Below, in pieces: positions 46,790 through 58,577 of a stretch of 64,000 bases of DNA. Numbering within the stretch: the first letter of the stretch is position 1; every line of letters starts with the position of its first letter. Origin of the DNA: Apium graveolens (lineage: Eukaryota > Streptophyta > Magnoliopsida > Apiales > Apiaceae); NCBI RefSeq assembly GCF_009905375.1, contig NC_133650.1, forward strand, positions 292,964,270-293,028,269. The letters run 5' to 3'. Both the position numbers and the translations under genes were made by a program. The notes below the pieces were generated by a model. It saw only the letters and a program-made list of their open reading frames with translations. It was not told the origin of the DNA and ran no database searches.

Positions 46790-48669
46790 CTATTTCCTTG
46801 ATTGTCTGGATTTCTTCCCAAGCTTCCTGTTATCTTCCTCTATTTGATTCTGGAGTTGTCTGTGGAATTCAAGTTCATCAGCTTCAGATAGGTCCAACAT
46901 TTCTTGCATTTCTAATAGAGTCTCAGTGCTAGAGATACTCAATTGGTCATCCAGTCTGAAGAATCTTCTAAATCCCTTATCATCCATGAATTTCATTAGC
47001 CAATAAGACCTCAAATGCACTATCTTTCTTGTGAAGGGAATTGATAGAATTCTTAAAAGTGTATCTTTGGCTTCATTACTCTTTAGCTCTTCAATCTTCT
47101 TTAGAACCAATCTCTTTGCAGTCACATTAAATCCAAAGTTCTTTTTGAAAGATGAGTAGATCTTTATTAGTACAGAACAGCTTTCTTCTAGAATCCTGTA
47201 AAGAGGCCATGTGATTTCTTTACATGCCTTGTACTTAAACACCAATCTTTCAGGAAGATGTCTGTGAGCATCAATTCCTCTTACTTCTTCCAGTTCATCC
47301 AAGTAGAGGTTTAGATCTTAAAACTCCTTGATATCACAGATATATAAAAGATCTTCTTTATTGACTGTAGATTTAGATTTGGTTAAGGTCTTGGTTCTGA
47401 GAGTTACAGGCTTGCTTTTCTTGGTTGCTCTTATCTTTGTTTTCTTTGGCTTGTTGAAGATAGGTAAATTTACTACAGGAATTGGCAAACTATCCCAATC
47501 CATTGGCTCATCCTTTGGAATTATAGGCTCACCATGAAAATTCTTAGTTGGATCCACCTTGAATTCTTCATGTACCACTGAGGGCTTGGATGTCTGAGTT
47601 GAATTTGTAGACTTTTTGGGAATGTAGTCTTCTATTTCCTCATCACTAAAGTCCAATTTTCTTTTGGAATAGAACTTGTATCTGAATCTTCTTTTCTGTT
47701 GTGGTTCCTGATGCATTTTCTGATCTTGAGGTTCAGTAATCACAGATGGTTGTGCAAAAATCTCAGTTGTAGTCTTCACAACTTGAAGTTTGGCCAAGAT
47801 AGCAGCTTGCTTCTTCTTTTGTTTGACCTTCTTAGCATCTAAGACACCCTGCTTCTTTTCTTACCTGATTCTTTCCTTCTCTTCCTTCTTAGCTTCTACA
47901 AACTGAGGGTGTCCAGCCACCACACAGATTTCCTTACCGTTTATGTAGATTTTGGCTATCCTTCTTTTAAGTGCTGAATCAGTTGGATCTTTGAAAAATA
48001 TAATTGACCTAGCCAACATCTTATTCTCATCTGGCCTAGGTGTCTCAAACACAAGATCCACAGGATTTTTGTCTGAGAACTTTGAGTAGTTTCTTTTAGG
48101 CTTCAAGACCAGATTTGCCTTTGGAGATTTGATGCAAGAAGTTTGGCCTTTTTCCAAGTTGCCTAGACTCATTTCATGCACTGATGTGTTTGACTTGAGA
48201 ATGGTGATGAAAGGTCTTGTCTGGCTTCTGTAGCTGACCAAATTTCTCCTGAATATTTGCATTAATCTTCTTCCATTTCTCATCTAGTTCCTTCTCAACA
48301 GCTGCAACATCAAGCATCTTGGGATTTGTCTTTGAATCAAGTTTAACAGCTGCTATTTGGATCAGATCAATGTTGTCCAATACTGGTGGCTTTAGCAGAG
48401 TAATTTCTGGAACAATTACTTGACTGATTTGAACATTTATCACATATTCCCCCTCACCGGTTGGCTCTGCTTGATTGATTGGATTGTTAAATCTTTCTCC
48501 CCCTTTTTGTTATCATCAAGTAGAGTGGAGGTAGAAGTTTGTGCAGCCACCAACTTTTGCAGCAATTGAGTTTGTTGTGCTTGATATAGTTGGATACCTG
48601 TGAGAGATGCTTCTATTGCAGTTAGCCTTGCATCCAGGGAATCCACTTTAGTGACAAGATCAGAATTCT
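46790..48669 (-). pseudogene. Downstream (env-position) ORF of Copia A
   Basis: A long coding region between pol (not in window) and the 3' LTR, about 625 codons, cut by Copia B at its 5' side. Pieces in order: coiled-coil-like VDSLDARLTAIEASLTGIQL, HQ/Lys-rich parts, KDPTDSALKRRIAKIYINGK, basic KRRFRYKFYSKRKLDFSDEE, then LPERLVFKYKACKEITWPLY and FFRLDDQLSISSTETLLEMQ, ending KKSRQSRK. Frameshifts occur near 48440 and 48290; stops at 47861 and 47318 lie in the same frame as the 3' half. No signal peptide or clear membrane segment is evident, so 'env' describes position only. Function unknown. Confidence 0.65.
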
Positions 48670-48680
48670 TCCTTATCTAT

Positions 48681-49914
48681 TGTTAGTTATGAATACAACA
48701 CAGAGGGGGGGGTGAATGTGTTTTGGCTTTAATGTTTGATTTTGATCGACTTTGGCTTTAGCAGTTGGTTGTTAATAATGATTTAGTAGAGTAGATGTTA
48801 AACATAAATAACTGTGTAAATATGTAAAACAAAGATCTTCAAAACTCACTTAATTTTATATTAAAAATCAAGCAGTGTTTTGCTACAAAATCTCTAAGTT
48901 CTTGTTTTAGAACTTAGCTTCTTTCTTGAGAGAGAACACACAATTTTCTATCTAGATTGTTCTACTTAACTAGAGGACCAGTGTTAACTTTATAACTCAG
49001 TTAACTTCTGATTTACACAGTGGATAATAAACATGCTATTAGCTTTTCTAAACTGTCACTTGTCATTTCTATTTATAGAAAAGCAAATCTTCCATTTCTG
49101 GCTTAGCATATCTTTAGCATCCCGTGATTACTTTAATCTCCTCTGTCAGTTAATCTTTGCCATTGATCTTGCACATCTCTCAAGATGCTTTTTGTAGACT
49201 TGTCAATCCAGCTATGTGAATTGTTTGTTGATTTGCAACTTTGGACATTGAACTGTTCTGCAATTCTGTACTTAGAGAAATTTCTTCACTTCGAGATCTC
49301 CAATTAAACTGTAGAGAACTCGACATCTCGATAGGCATGTTGGCTTGTCGATATCTTTGAAACTTCATTATTGACTTGACTTATCGACAACTCTGAGTTC
49401 TCTAATGAATTTTGGTTTATCGATAACTCATAGTTCTCTAATGGACTTTGGCTTATCGATAACTCAGAGTTCTCTAATGAATGTGCACTTGTCGATATCT
49501 CTGAGTTCTCGAATGGGTATCTGACTTATCGATATCTCCAATAGCATTTCCTGAGTTCTCGATAGACAAATCCTGAGTTCTCGATAGGTCTTTCTGAGTT
49601 CTCGAATGACTTCTCTATAACACTAATTTTGTGACTTGTAGATATCTTGACTTAGAATGTTTTACACCAAACAAATTTATTCAACTCCAAGCTTCTTCAT
49701 AATTCTTCTGAGGCATGACCTTCTTGATCTTCTTCCAGATAGAATTCTTAGGCTTGACACTGTTTAGAGAAAAATGCTCTAGTCTGCTCCATTTACATTT
49801 TACAGACATTAAGTGTTACAAGTATTAATTACAGATTAAGGTTACAATACAACTAATCTTAGGGTTGTCAGTATGACTTAGTCTTGTTATGATACAGGCA
49901 TGTCTTGCACAATA
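48681..49914 (-). repeat. 3' LTR of Copia B (1234 bp)
   Basis: Minus strand starts TATTGTGCAAGACATG (TG mutated to TA) and ends CATAACTAACA. Homologous to the Copia D LTR, including the C-run and the GAGAACTC/TATCGATAAGTC array (about 49290-49620). Confidence 0.85.
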
Positions 49915-49923
49915 ATCTCCCCC
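49915..49923 (-). other. Polypurine tract of Copia B
   Basis: Minus strand GGGGGAGAT directly before the 3' LTR; followed upstream by CACAAATT. Confidence 0.75.
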
Positions 49924-50055
49924 AATTTGTGAGAAGATTGCTTCTCACAAATTCATGCCTGTTAACAAGACTAACCCCAAGTTAAAGAATGAAAATAAAA
50001 TGATACAAAAGTTGATACAACACTTGTGCATTGAACATTTGACAGCTTACAATGA

Positions 50056-51447
50056 TTAAGTAAAGACTGAGCTTTTTGATTCTTTCTCAAATATGTTCTT
50101 AATCTGCACAAGTATTTCTAATTCTTCTAGGATAGGGGTGTCAGTTAGAGCCTCTATTAGTTTCAGCAAATCCGGCTTAGGATAACTAGCTAACATCCCT
50201 ATCCTGTATCTTGACAAAGAGCCAACTTTTACATTCATAAATATTCCATCCTTTGATATTCTGCTCTTGACTGCTGCCTTCAACTCTTCTGATCTTCTGA
50301 TGTACTCAGATCACAAATGTGATATACTCAGATCATAGATGTTGATGATATTATTAGCTCCAGTAATCTTTGACATCATCTATTATATACCAACAGCTAT
50401 CTTTTAATGTCAAGCTTTATGGCATCTGGAAGTTTAGCATCCAATTTTTCAGAAACATCCTTCTTTACTTGGTCAATCTCATTTTTGATAGAAGTGACAT
50501 CCTGATTGTGTTGAAGAGCTTGAATTTGATGTAAATGTAGAGAGTTATGATGTGCCTGTAAGAGCTTCATGGTGCTAGCATTTGTGGTGGATTGAAGAGC
50601 TTTATGTGTCTCTTGAATTTGATGGATGAGAGTGGTCTTAAAGTGTTGAACATCACATTCCTTGGAAAATGCCCAGGAAGGCAGGCCAGATCTGGGCTGG
50701 GGCCTTCTTCTCCCCCTATGTCCATGAGCTCTTCACTATCATCACCATCATCTCCAAAGAAATCTGCAGATTCACCAGTACCACAGTCAACATCATCACT
50801 AGCTCTAGGTGGCATGGTTGTGATGGCATCCTTTGCTCTTTGTATTGATTGAGTAGTATGCACCAAGTTCAGCATCTTTTCTGCATTTGCATTACCCTGT
50901 TCAGCCAAAAGTTGATATGCTGGAACAGGATGAGTAAATGTCTCAGCATCCAAAGAGATGGAATCTATGACAACTTGATCATGCTGAGATAGTTTCTCTT
51001 ATCTCTTATCTCGTATCCTCACATGAAAGGCTCAAATGTTGTTTGACCTACATAAATAAGAATTGGCTGAGAAGAGGTAATCTGTGATCATATGATTAGA
51101 GGAAGACCATTTAGGGCTAAGCATACTCATTTCACCAGAAAAATGAGTGCATTAGCATCTGTGACTGGGGTCACAGTTTGACTCACAGATTGCTCTGTGG
51201 TTATGACAGTGTGTTGTCCTCCACTTGTAGTGGGAACCTCCATTGGAATTGGAGAGGATTTGACTGGGTTAGTGTCATGTACACCAGCCTCAAACCTTTG
51301 TGCACCTTGCAGAGCACTGTCACATAAATGTGATAAGATTGCCCTTCTTATGATATTGTCATAGGCAATTGTTCTTCTAGCTTTGACTGCTAAGACAGCT
51401 TCTGCTAGAGTTATGAGGGGAGTTGTTCCTTTTTGAGGAATCTCCAA
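50056..51447 (-). pseudogene. Downstream (env-position) ORF of Copia B
   Basis: Open pieces: 51447-51127 (ITLAEAVLAVKARRTIAYDN, Thr/Val-rich tail), 50953-50567 (DAETFTHPVPAYQLLAEQGN, acidic centre DDGDDSEELMD), an unlisted stretch with QAHHNSLHLHQIQALQHNQD, and 50283-50056. Pieces lie in different frames, so the ORF is broken at least three times. The layout (acidic region, coiled-coil, position before the PPT) parallels the ORF in Copia A, but direct similarity is weak. Function unknown. Confidence 0.5.
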
Positions 51448-52044
51448 TTAAATTGGAGAGGATTTAGATAGCTCCCCCTCAGGAGTACTATCCTCAAACC
51501 TTTCAGTCTATGAAGACTGTTTGTGCACATGAAGGTGCAAGAGAAACATTCATGAAATATTCAGTAACTGATAAACTTTCATGTTTGGTGGATTCTTTTC
51601 TCAAACAACTGAATCAATCTAAAGGTCATCAAGAAATTGCTATCCTTTTATAAAACAAGTGGCTTTTGAGAGTCACTTGAGTGGGATTGTGTTTGAGTTT
51701 GTGTTTGTGTTGCTGTGCTTAGGTAAACCACAGTTTGGTTTTGAGGTGATTTTGCGGCAGTTTTAGCACTAATACGTGTGAATTGATTATTTGAATTCCC
51801 TGTTGATGTCTTGTATTAGACCTGAAATGCATTGAACAACTGTATCTCTTTGGAGTTTCATTAGACAAATACATTGTAAGATATTTTAGTTGCAAGCACT
51901 ATTGCAGAGAAGACAAAATTTAATATAGATATAAGCACATAGTAATTATTACACAAACAAGATATTTCAAAACAAGAATCGGAACTTTCATAAAAAAACA
52001 TAGTACATTAAGACATAGATTTAACAAGTAAATCATAATCCTAA

Positions 52045-52413
52045 CTACTCTAATTCAGACTCCTTCTTCTCGGCCTCCAACCTCCTTGTCCTGCGCTGGT
52101 AAGCTCTGGACATGGAGTGTGCAAAAGAGATGATCCTCTCCTGCAATTCCAAAGCAGCAAGGCGTTGCTGCTCAGCCACCCTGGCTCGTCTTACCTGCTC
52201 GAAAGAGGCTTCCATCTCAAAGAAGAGAATGTCGATTTGATCATCCCACGAGAGTTCGTAAAAGACCTCAAGTGGAATATCAAAGGGGCTGTAAACAACC
52301 CCCTTGAGGCGGACACGAAGTCCAAAAAGATCAAAATACACTAGATCATCATCCAAATGATGGACCGGTTGATAAGCTCCATTAACAAGTCTGTAGAAGA
52401 CTGGGGCATCCAT
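52045..52413 (-). CDS. Intact 122-codon ORF of unknown function in Copia B
   Basis: Starts MDAPVFYRLVNGAYQPVHHL and has a compact hydrophobic/aromatic first half (DDDLVYFDLFGLRVRLKGVV, FDIPLEVFYELSWDDQIDIL). A charged helical second half (RRARVAEQQRLAALELQERI) ends Lys/Glu-rich, compatible with a coiled coil. It has no stop or frameshift, unlike the rest of the element. A GA microsatellite precedes the start. It lies on the pol strand about 1.4 kb after the pol stop, 5' of the env-position ORF and in frame with its first piece (51447-51127). It could be the N-terminal part of that larger ORF, ended by a stop at 52045, or a separate small protein. No family is recognised. Confidence 0.5.
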   Translation of the reverse strand: MDAPVFYRLVNGAYQPVHHLDDDLVYFDLFGLRVRLKGVVYSPFDIPLEVFYELSWDDQIDILFFEMEASFEQVRRARVAEQQRLAALELQERIISFAHSMSRAYQRRTRRLEAEKKESELE

Positions 52414-52421
52414 TTGAATGT

Positions 52422-52439
52422 GAGAGAGAGAGAGAGAGA
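52422..52439 (-). repeat. GA microsatellite
   Basis: (GA)9 on the plus strand just upstream of the 122-codon ORF start; CT-rich in the sense of the element, like a leader. Confidence 0.8.
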
Positions 52440-52586
52440 TGAACAGAAGGTGAGTTTGAAATTTGATGTTTGTTGAGAGTAGGAGAGTGATGAGTGATAA
52501 AGAGTGAAGCGTTTTAATTTATAGAGGAAGTAAAGATAGAAACCAAGAGACTCTTGAGTTGCCCGGATAATAGGAATAATAATCAC

Positions 52587-53804
52587 ATAAGCCTACTAGA
52601 CAGCTAGAAATGACTAGTGACTATTCCCCATGCAAGTACTCAAGAATATTAGTTTATTTTAAAGAGTAACTATTCCCCATGCAAATAAGCACGTACTCCC
52701 TACACAAAAAGTAACTCTCCCTATCAGCAAGCAATTAGATAAAATTATCACTATCAGCATACTCAAAACAACACAAATAATGTACTAGTCTACTAACATT
52801 GGACTAACATATTTCCACGTAAGCAAGAAATCTTATAAGCATGTAAATGTGTCAATAAGTTAGAGAAATTTTAGAGACAAAGTATGTCAAAAGTATTTTT
52901 TTGAACATAATTTATGAATTAATTTTGTTCAGTTTTTCATACTTTTTGCTTCTTTTGATATGTTATTTATTAGGTTCACATACTGAAGATATGACGTAAT
53001 AATATTCAGTTTACTTAGAATTTTGAGAAATTCCAAGTTAAGATATATGGGGAAGTCTGGGTATTTATAGAAAAAGTCAAATACTTATCGAGAAGTCAAA
53101 TAAACGTTTGATATTAAACTTATCGAGAAGTAATTTTGAATTTAAAAAAGGTACATTCGATAAGTCATTTTATTAATTCTTTTCGAGAACTAAGAGATGA
53201 TTTATCGAGCACTCTGATAAATGCCCAGTTTGTCCAAAAAGGACTGAAATAATTCTAATTTATTTGAATTGAATCAAATTCAAATCAGAATAAATTTTCC
53301 AAAATTATTTGACTAAAATAATTCATTGAATTAAATTATTTTAGTTCTGAGTTATTGATAAGTCTCAAAATATTTTTTTTCGAGAACTCTGTGAATTAAC
53401 ACTATTAGAGAACTCTACATGGTCTTATCGATAAATCATAATAGAGCTTATCGAGAAGTCATTCGAGAAGTCTGTAAATAGACTTGTCGAGGACTCACTC
53501 GAGAACTCCAAAATGACTTGTCGATAAGTCATTTTGACTTATCGAGAACTCAGTTCTCTATACCTTTGAGTACTGTAATTCTGCCTTGTGTTAATTTTAC
53601 ACATTTAAGATGTAAATTAACAACTGAGCAGTTTACTTAGAATTTTGAAATATTATAAGTTAATTTTTGAATTTTTAAGAAAAATAAATATACAGAGATT
53701 CTGAAATATTTATAATTCATATTTCAGTTAATTTCCAATTAAATCAAACTAGGTTGATTTATTAGAAATTAATCTGATCCAACATATTAGCTGCGTTCTT
53801 TGCC
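52587..53804 (-). other. Copia B spacer between pol and downstream ORFs
   Basis: AT-rich non-coding DNA. Between about 53060 and 53560 the words GACTTATCGATAAG and GAGAACTC recur, collinear with 43395-43805 of Copia D. The duplicate 'actattccccatgcaa' at about 52620 and 52667 is a short direct repeat. Confidence 0.6.
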
Positions 53805-56800
53805 TTAGGATGAAGAATTGAGCATTCCAATTTCACTCACAAGTCTAGTGAAGGTTGCTTCATCCAAAGGTTTGGTAAAAATGTCAGCTAATTATTTTTC
53901 TGTTGGAACAAAAATGAGCTCAATGGTACCATTTGTAGCATGTTCCCTGATAAAATGGTACCTAACATCAATGTGCTTTGTTCTAGAATGATTAACTGGA
54001 TTAGCTACTATAGATATGGCACTAGTATTATCACACATAATGGGAATTTTGTGTAACACTAGACCATAGTCCATTAGCTGATTTCTAATCCAAAGCACCT
54101 GAGCACAATAACTTCCAGCAGCTATATATTCAGCTTTAGCTGTGGAAGTTGACATAGATTGTTGTTTCTTACTATACCAGGATACAAGTCTTTGAACAAG
54201 AAATTGACAGCTTCCACTAGTACTTTTCCTATCAACCCTGCATCCAGCAAAATCTGCATCTGTGTATCCAACAGCTTCAAAACCAGTTCCCTTAGGATAC
54301 CATAATCCCAAGTTTGGAGTTCCCTTTAAGTATCTGAAAATCCTTTTTACAGCCATCAAATGTGATTCCTTTGGATTGGCTTGAAATCTGGCACATAGAC
54401 AAGTAGCAAACATGATGTCTGGTCTACTAGCAGTCAAATAAAGCAATGATCCAATCATCCCTCTGTAGCTTGAAATATCCACACTCTTGCCTTTCTTGTC
54501 TTCATCCAACTTGGTTGCAGTAGACATAGGTGTAGATGCAGGTGAGCTATCCACCATACCAAATTTTTTTAATAATTTATTCACATATTTGGTTTGGCTG
54601 ATGAAAATACCATCACTTCTTTGACTAACTTGAAGGCCAAGGAAGTAACTCAATTCTCCCATCATGCTCATTTCATACTCACTCTACATTAGCCTAGAGA
54701 ATCTTTGACACAACTTTTTATTTGTAGATCCAAAGATGATATCATCCACATAGATTTGAACTAGGATCATATCTTCACCATGCTTCTTGTAGAAAAGAGT
54801 CTTATCAATAGTACCTCTGATAAAACCATGTTTGAGTAAAAATTCTGACAGTGTGTCATATCAGGCTCTAGGTGCCTATTTCAATCCATATAGAGCCTTG
54901 AGTAATTTGTAAACAAAGTTAGGGAATTCTGGATCTTCAAAGCCAGGTGGCGGTTGCACATAAACTTCTTCTTCTAGTTCACCATTAAGAAAAGCACTCT
55001 TGACATCCATTTGATACACCTTGAAATTTGAGTGTGGAGCAAATGCCAGAAAAATTCTTATTGCTTCTAGTCTTGCAACAGGAGAAAAAGTTTCATCATA
55101 GTCAATTTCCTCTTCTTGTGAGTAGCCTTTAGCAACCAGCCTTGCTTTGTTTCTAGTAACAATTCCATTTTCATCCATTTTGTTCCTGTACACCCACTTA
55201 GTTCCAATTATGCTTCTATTCTTTGGTGCAGGAACTAATTTCCAAACTTTGTTTCTCTCAAACTGATTCAGCTCCTCCTGCATAGCACATATCCAATCAG
55301 GATCCAATAGGGCTTCTTCAGTTTTCTTGGGCTCTACTTGAGATAGAAAACATGCATGTAGGCATTCAATAGCAGTTGCACTCCTAGTTCTCACACCAGC
55401 TGAGGGATCACCAATAATAGCCTCTACTGTATGACTATTATCCCACTTTCTAGTGTGTGTCTGTTGACTAGTGCCTTCATTATTTTCTTCAGTATTACCA
55501 TGACTATCATTTCCATTCTCTTCTTCTCCCCCTGAGTTTGTGCCATCAAATTCAGGTGTCTGAAGAGAGCTTTCATTCCCATGATTTTGTTCAGAGGTCT
55601 CTTCATTTGTCACTTATTGTGCCATAACTTCATCTTCCTCATCAGAATCACTATGAATGGTTAGATTTTCAAATGCAAGGGTTTCAACATCATTTACATC
55701 AAGGCATTCCAAGCCTGGACACTTGTCATCATCAAAAGTCAAATATGTGCTTTCCATAATTTTCTTTTGATCAATCACATAAACTTTTTAGGCTGTTCTT
55801 TCCAATGAATATCCCAGAAAAATTGCTTCAAAAACTTTAGAGTCAAATTTTCCTACATATTCAGAGTTGTCTTTTGGAATATAACACTTGCTTCCAAACA
55901 CATGTAGATGCTTCACTGTAGGCTTCATGTTAGACATGATTGAGTAGGGTGATTTGCCTTGAGCTTTGTTGATGAGATATCTGTTTTGAGTGTAGCATGC
56001 AGTATTAACAGCCTCTTCCCAAAAACTAGTTGGCAATTGAGCATCTTGTAGCAAAGTTCTAGCAGCTTCAACCAATGTTATATTTTTCCTCTCAACTACT
56101 CCATTTTGTTGAGGTGTTCTAGCTACTGAAAATTCTTGAACAATGCCTTTGCTTTTGCAGAATTCACTTAATGTTGAGTTTCTGAATTTTGTTCCATTAT
56201 CACTTCTCAATATTTTCACACTAACTTTTCCTTCAGCATGCTTCTCAATTTTCTTGATGTGCTCAATTATAATTTTTGGAGTTTTATCTTTAGAGTACAT
56301 GAACTCAACCCAAGTGTATCTTGAAAAATCATCAACCATGACAAGGGCATATTTGTTTCTTGAAATGGACAAGACATTTACTGGCCCAAACAAGTCCATG
56401 TGAATAAGTTACAGAGGTGCACTTATGGAATTCACAGTTTTTGACTTGTGACTAGATCTTTTCATCTTTCCTTTCTGACAAGCTTCACAAACTTCCAGTT
56501 GAGCAAATTCCAGACTGGGCATGTCTCTCACAAGCTCCTTCTTGACTAAGGTGTTGATTGCTTTGAAATTCAAGTGAGATAGCTTCTTATGCCATAATTT
56601 GCTTTGCTATTCTGATGCTTTGGTGTAGAAATAACACACTCCATCCTTATTTGTTGAGTCTAAGTCTGCAACAAACAAGCTTCCCTTTCTTACTCCTTTA
56701 AGAGTAATTTCACCAGTCTTTTTTCTAATAAAAGCATAATCTTCTTTGTTGAAAACAACTTGAAAACCTCTGTCTGCAAATTGACTAACACTTAGGAGAT

Positions 56801-57017
56801 TTACTTCTAATCCAGCAACTAGTGCTACATCTTCAATGACAGCATTTTCAGAAATAATCTTGCCATATCTCATTGTGAATCCTTTGTTGTTGTCTCCAAA
56901 GGTCACCAAAGGGCCAGCCATCTCCTCAAATTGTGATAGCAGGGCCTTATCACCTGTCATATGCCTGGAACATCCACTATCAATGATCCACATAACCTTC
57001 TTTCCTTTTCCCTGCAC
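53805..57017 (-). pseudogene. Copia B pol
   Basis: Minus strand: protease WIIDSGCSRHMTGDKALLSQ, gag-pre-integrase KLWHKKLSHL, integrase [81 protein letters not shown] then a stop, YVDD-type segment near 54750. RNase H: GYTDADFAGC, SKKQQSMSTSTAKAEY, CDNTSAISI. In-frame stops lie near 56605, 56401, 55786, 55614, 54874, 54857 and 54672, and the shared TAA at 53892. The longest open pieces are 259 codons (53892-54671) and 245 codons (54876-55613). A closer match to an intact pol than Copia D, but not expressible. Confidence 0.9.
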
Positions 57018-58577
57018 ACAATGAGGATTAATTGTGTTTAGTTACCCAAGCTGTGTTGGGCACTTTCTTCTTGTTAACTGATTTTGCATAGGTTAAATGA
57101 GAATTTTTAGATAAAATGGAATTCATAGACTATTGAGCATTTTCCCTTTTAGATATAGAACCAACTTTTGATTTTTATGAGATCAATTCTCAATTTATGG
57201 CAACTCTTCATCATTTTCATGTTGCAGGGAATGCAATCAAACTTGTCACAGAATGAATAGGGATCATTATCCTTAGCTTATCCCAATCTTAGGTGATTCA
57301 TTGATTCATCACTTTCATGTTAGGTGATTCATTGATTCACAATTCTCACCTCTTTCTAGGAGCATTTTCAACATAAGCAAAATTATTACTTTTGTTTATC
57401 CCAATCTTTCCATTTCTATTCTTCTTTTTCTTTTTGACCTGTTCAGCTTTAATCTCCTTCACAGACTCCTTAGTTTCTTGATTGGCTTTTGGTGTTTTAA
57501 CAGAGATGGAAGACTGAGTTGTCTCATCATTTTTCCTTTCCTTGTCCTCATCAGCTATCTCATGTTTGATGATCAACTCTTCTTCACTGAAGTTCACTTC
57601 ACATGCCTTGAACAAAGGTGATTCAACTTTCTTCAGAATAATTGGAACATCCTCAGTTTCAGTTGATTTTCCTTTGTCACTGATAGACTTCTTTTTGTTG
57701 TTCAAACCCTCATAATCAAGACCAATGGCGATGTTTGCACATGGCTTGTTCTTTTCATGATATTGGCCAATCAAATCAGAGGCATTTTTGAAGGATTTCA
57801 GTTTCACTTCATTCTTCTCCAACTTTTCTCTCAATACTGCTTCAATTTCACTTGCACACTTTAATTTTTTCTTTAAGTATGAATTTTCTTGCTTAGCAGT
57901 ATCAAGCTCAACCAGCAACAATTCAGTCTCTTGTTTTTCACTCTCAAGTTTTTCATTGATCTTTTTCAATCTGCTAACTTCCTCATTTGCAGCAACCATG
58001 CTTGTATGAATGTGGAACATTTCCGTGCTGATCTTTTCAACAGTTTCCTTATATTGACTCACATTTAAATCAATTGTGGTAAGAGTTGGTACCTGTGATT
58101 TAGATGATGAAGAGTCTCCTTGCTCCAAGGCCATGAGTGCATAGTTTCCAACTTCTTCATCTTCATCATTATCTGAATCATCCCATCTTTTACCCTCAGC
58201 AATATAAGCTTTCCCTTGTTGCTTCTTTAGAAGAGCATCATACTTTGCTTCCAATTCAAGATAGGCTTTGTCTTTCTTTGCCTTCTTGGGTTTCCTACAT
58301 TCTGTAGCAAAATGGCCCAGCTCATCACAATTAAAGCACCTTATGTTTGATCTATAAACAGATCCAGTTCTGTAGCCATTTTTGCTATCAGGAGTGTACT
58401 TCCCTTTTCCTTTCTAGCTGCTGTCTTTGTTGAAGGACTGTCCTTTGCTCTTGAAAAATCTTGGTTTCTTCACTCTAATGTTAGAGAATTTTCTAGCCAA
58501 GTAAGCCATTGATTTATCTAGCTCATCAAGCTCATCAAGAGTGTAGAACTTATCTTCTTCATCCAATTCCAGTATGA
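57018..58577 (-). pseudogene. Copia B gag, 3' part
   Basis: Begins at the Athila junction with ILELDEEDKFYTLDELDELD, then a stop at 58414, and the knuckle CFNCDELGHFATEC near 58310-58270. A 302-codon open frame follows (57346-58254: KRWDDSDNDEDEEVGNYALM, coiled-coil VELDTAKQENSYLKKKLKC, Lys-rich end). The second knuckle region (57260-57345) carries a 29-bp near-duplication and is out of frame; the stretch to the protease has further stops. The 5' third of gag must lie beyond the Athila element, outside the window. Confidence 0.85.
57286..57341 (-). repeat. 29-bp tandem near-duplication in Copia B gag
   Basis: 'TTAGGTGATTCATTGATTCA' occurs at about 57289 and again at about 57322, with 'tcactttcatg' between. 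It falls in the second zinc-knuckle codons and destroys that motif. Confidence 0.75.

Larger units (their letters stand above)
48681..58577 (-). mobile_element. Copia element B, SIRE-like, gag interrupted by an Athila-like element
   Basis: Minus-strand order: gag 58577-57018 (5' end beyond the Athila insertion), pol 57017-53805, spacer with repeats, 122-codon ORF 52413-52045, env-position ORF 51447-50056, PPT 49915-49923, 3' LTR 49914-48681. It inserted in the downstream ORF of Copia A (left flank TCTAT). It is a close relative of Copia D and shows what D lost at its 3' end. Confidence 0.85.
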
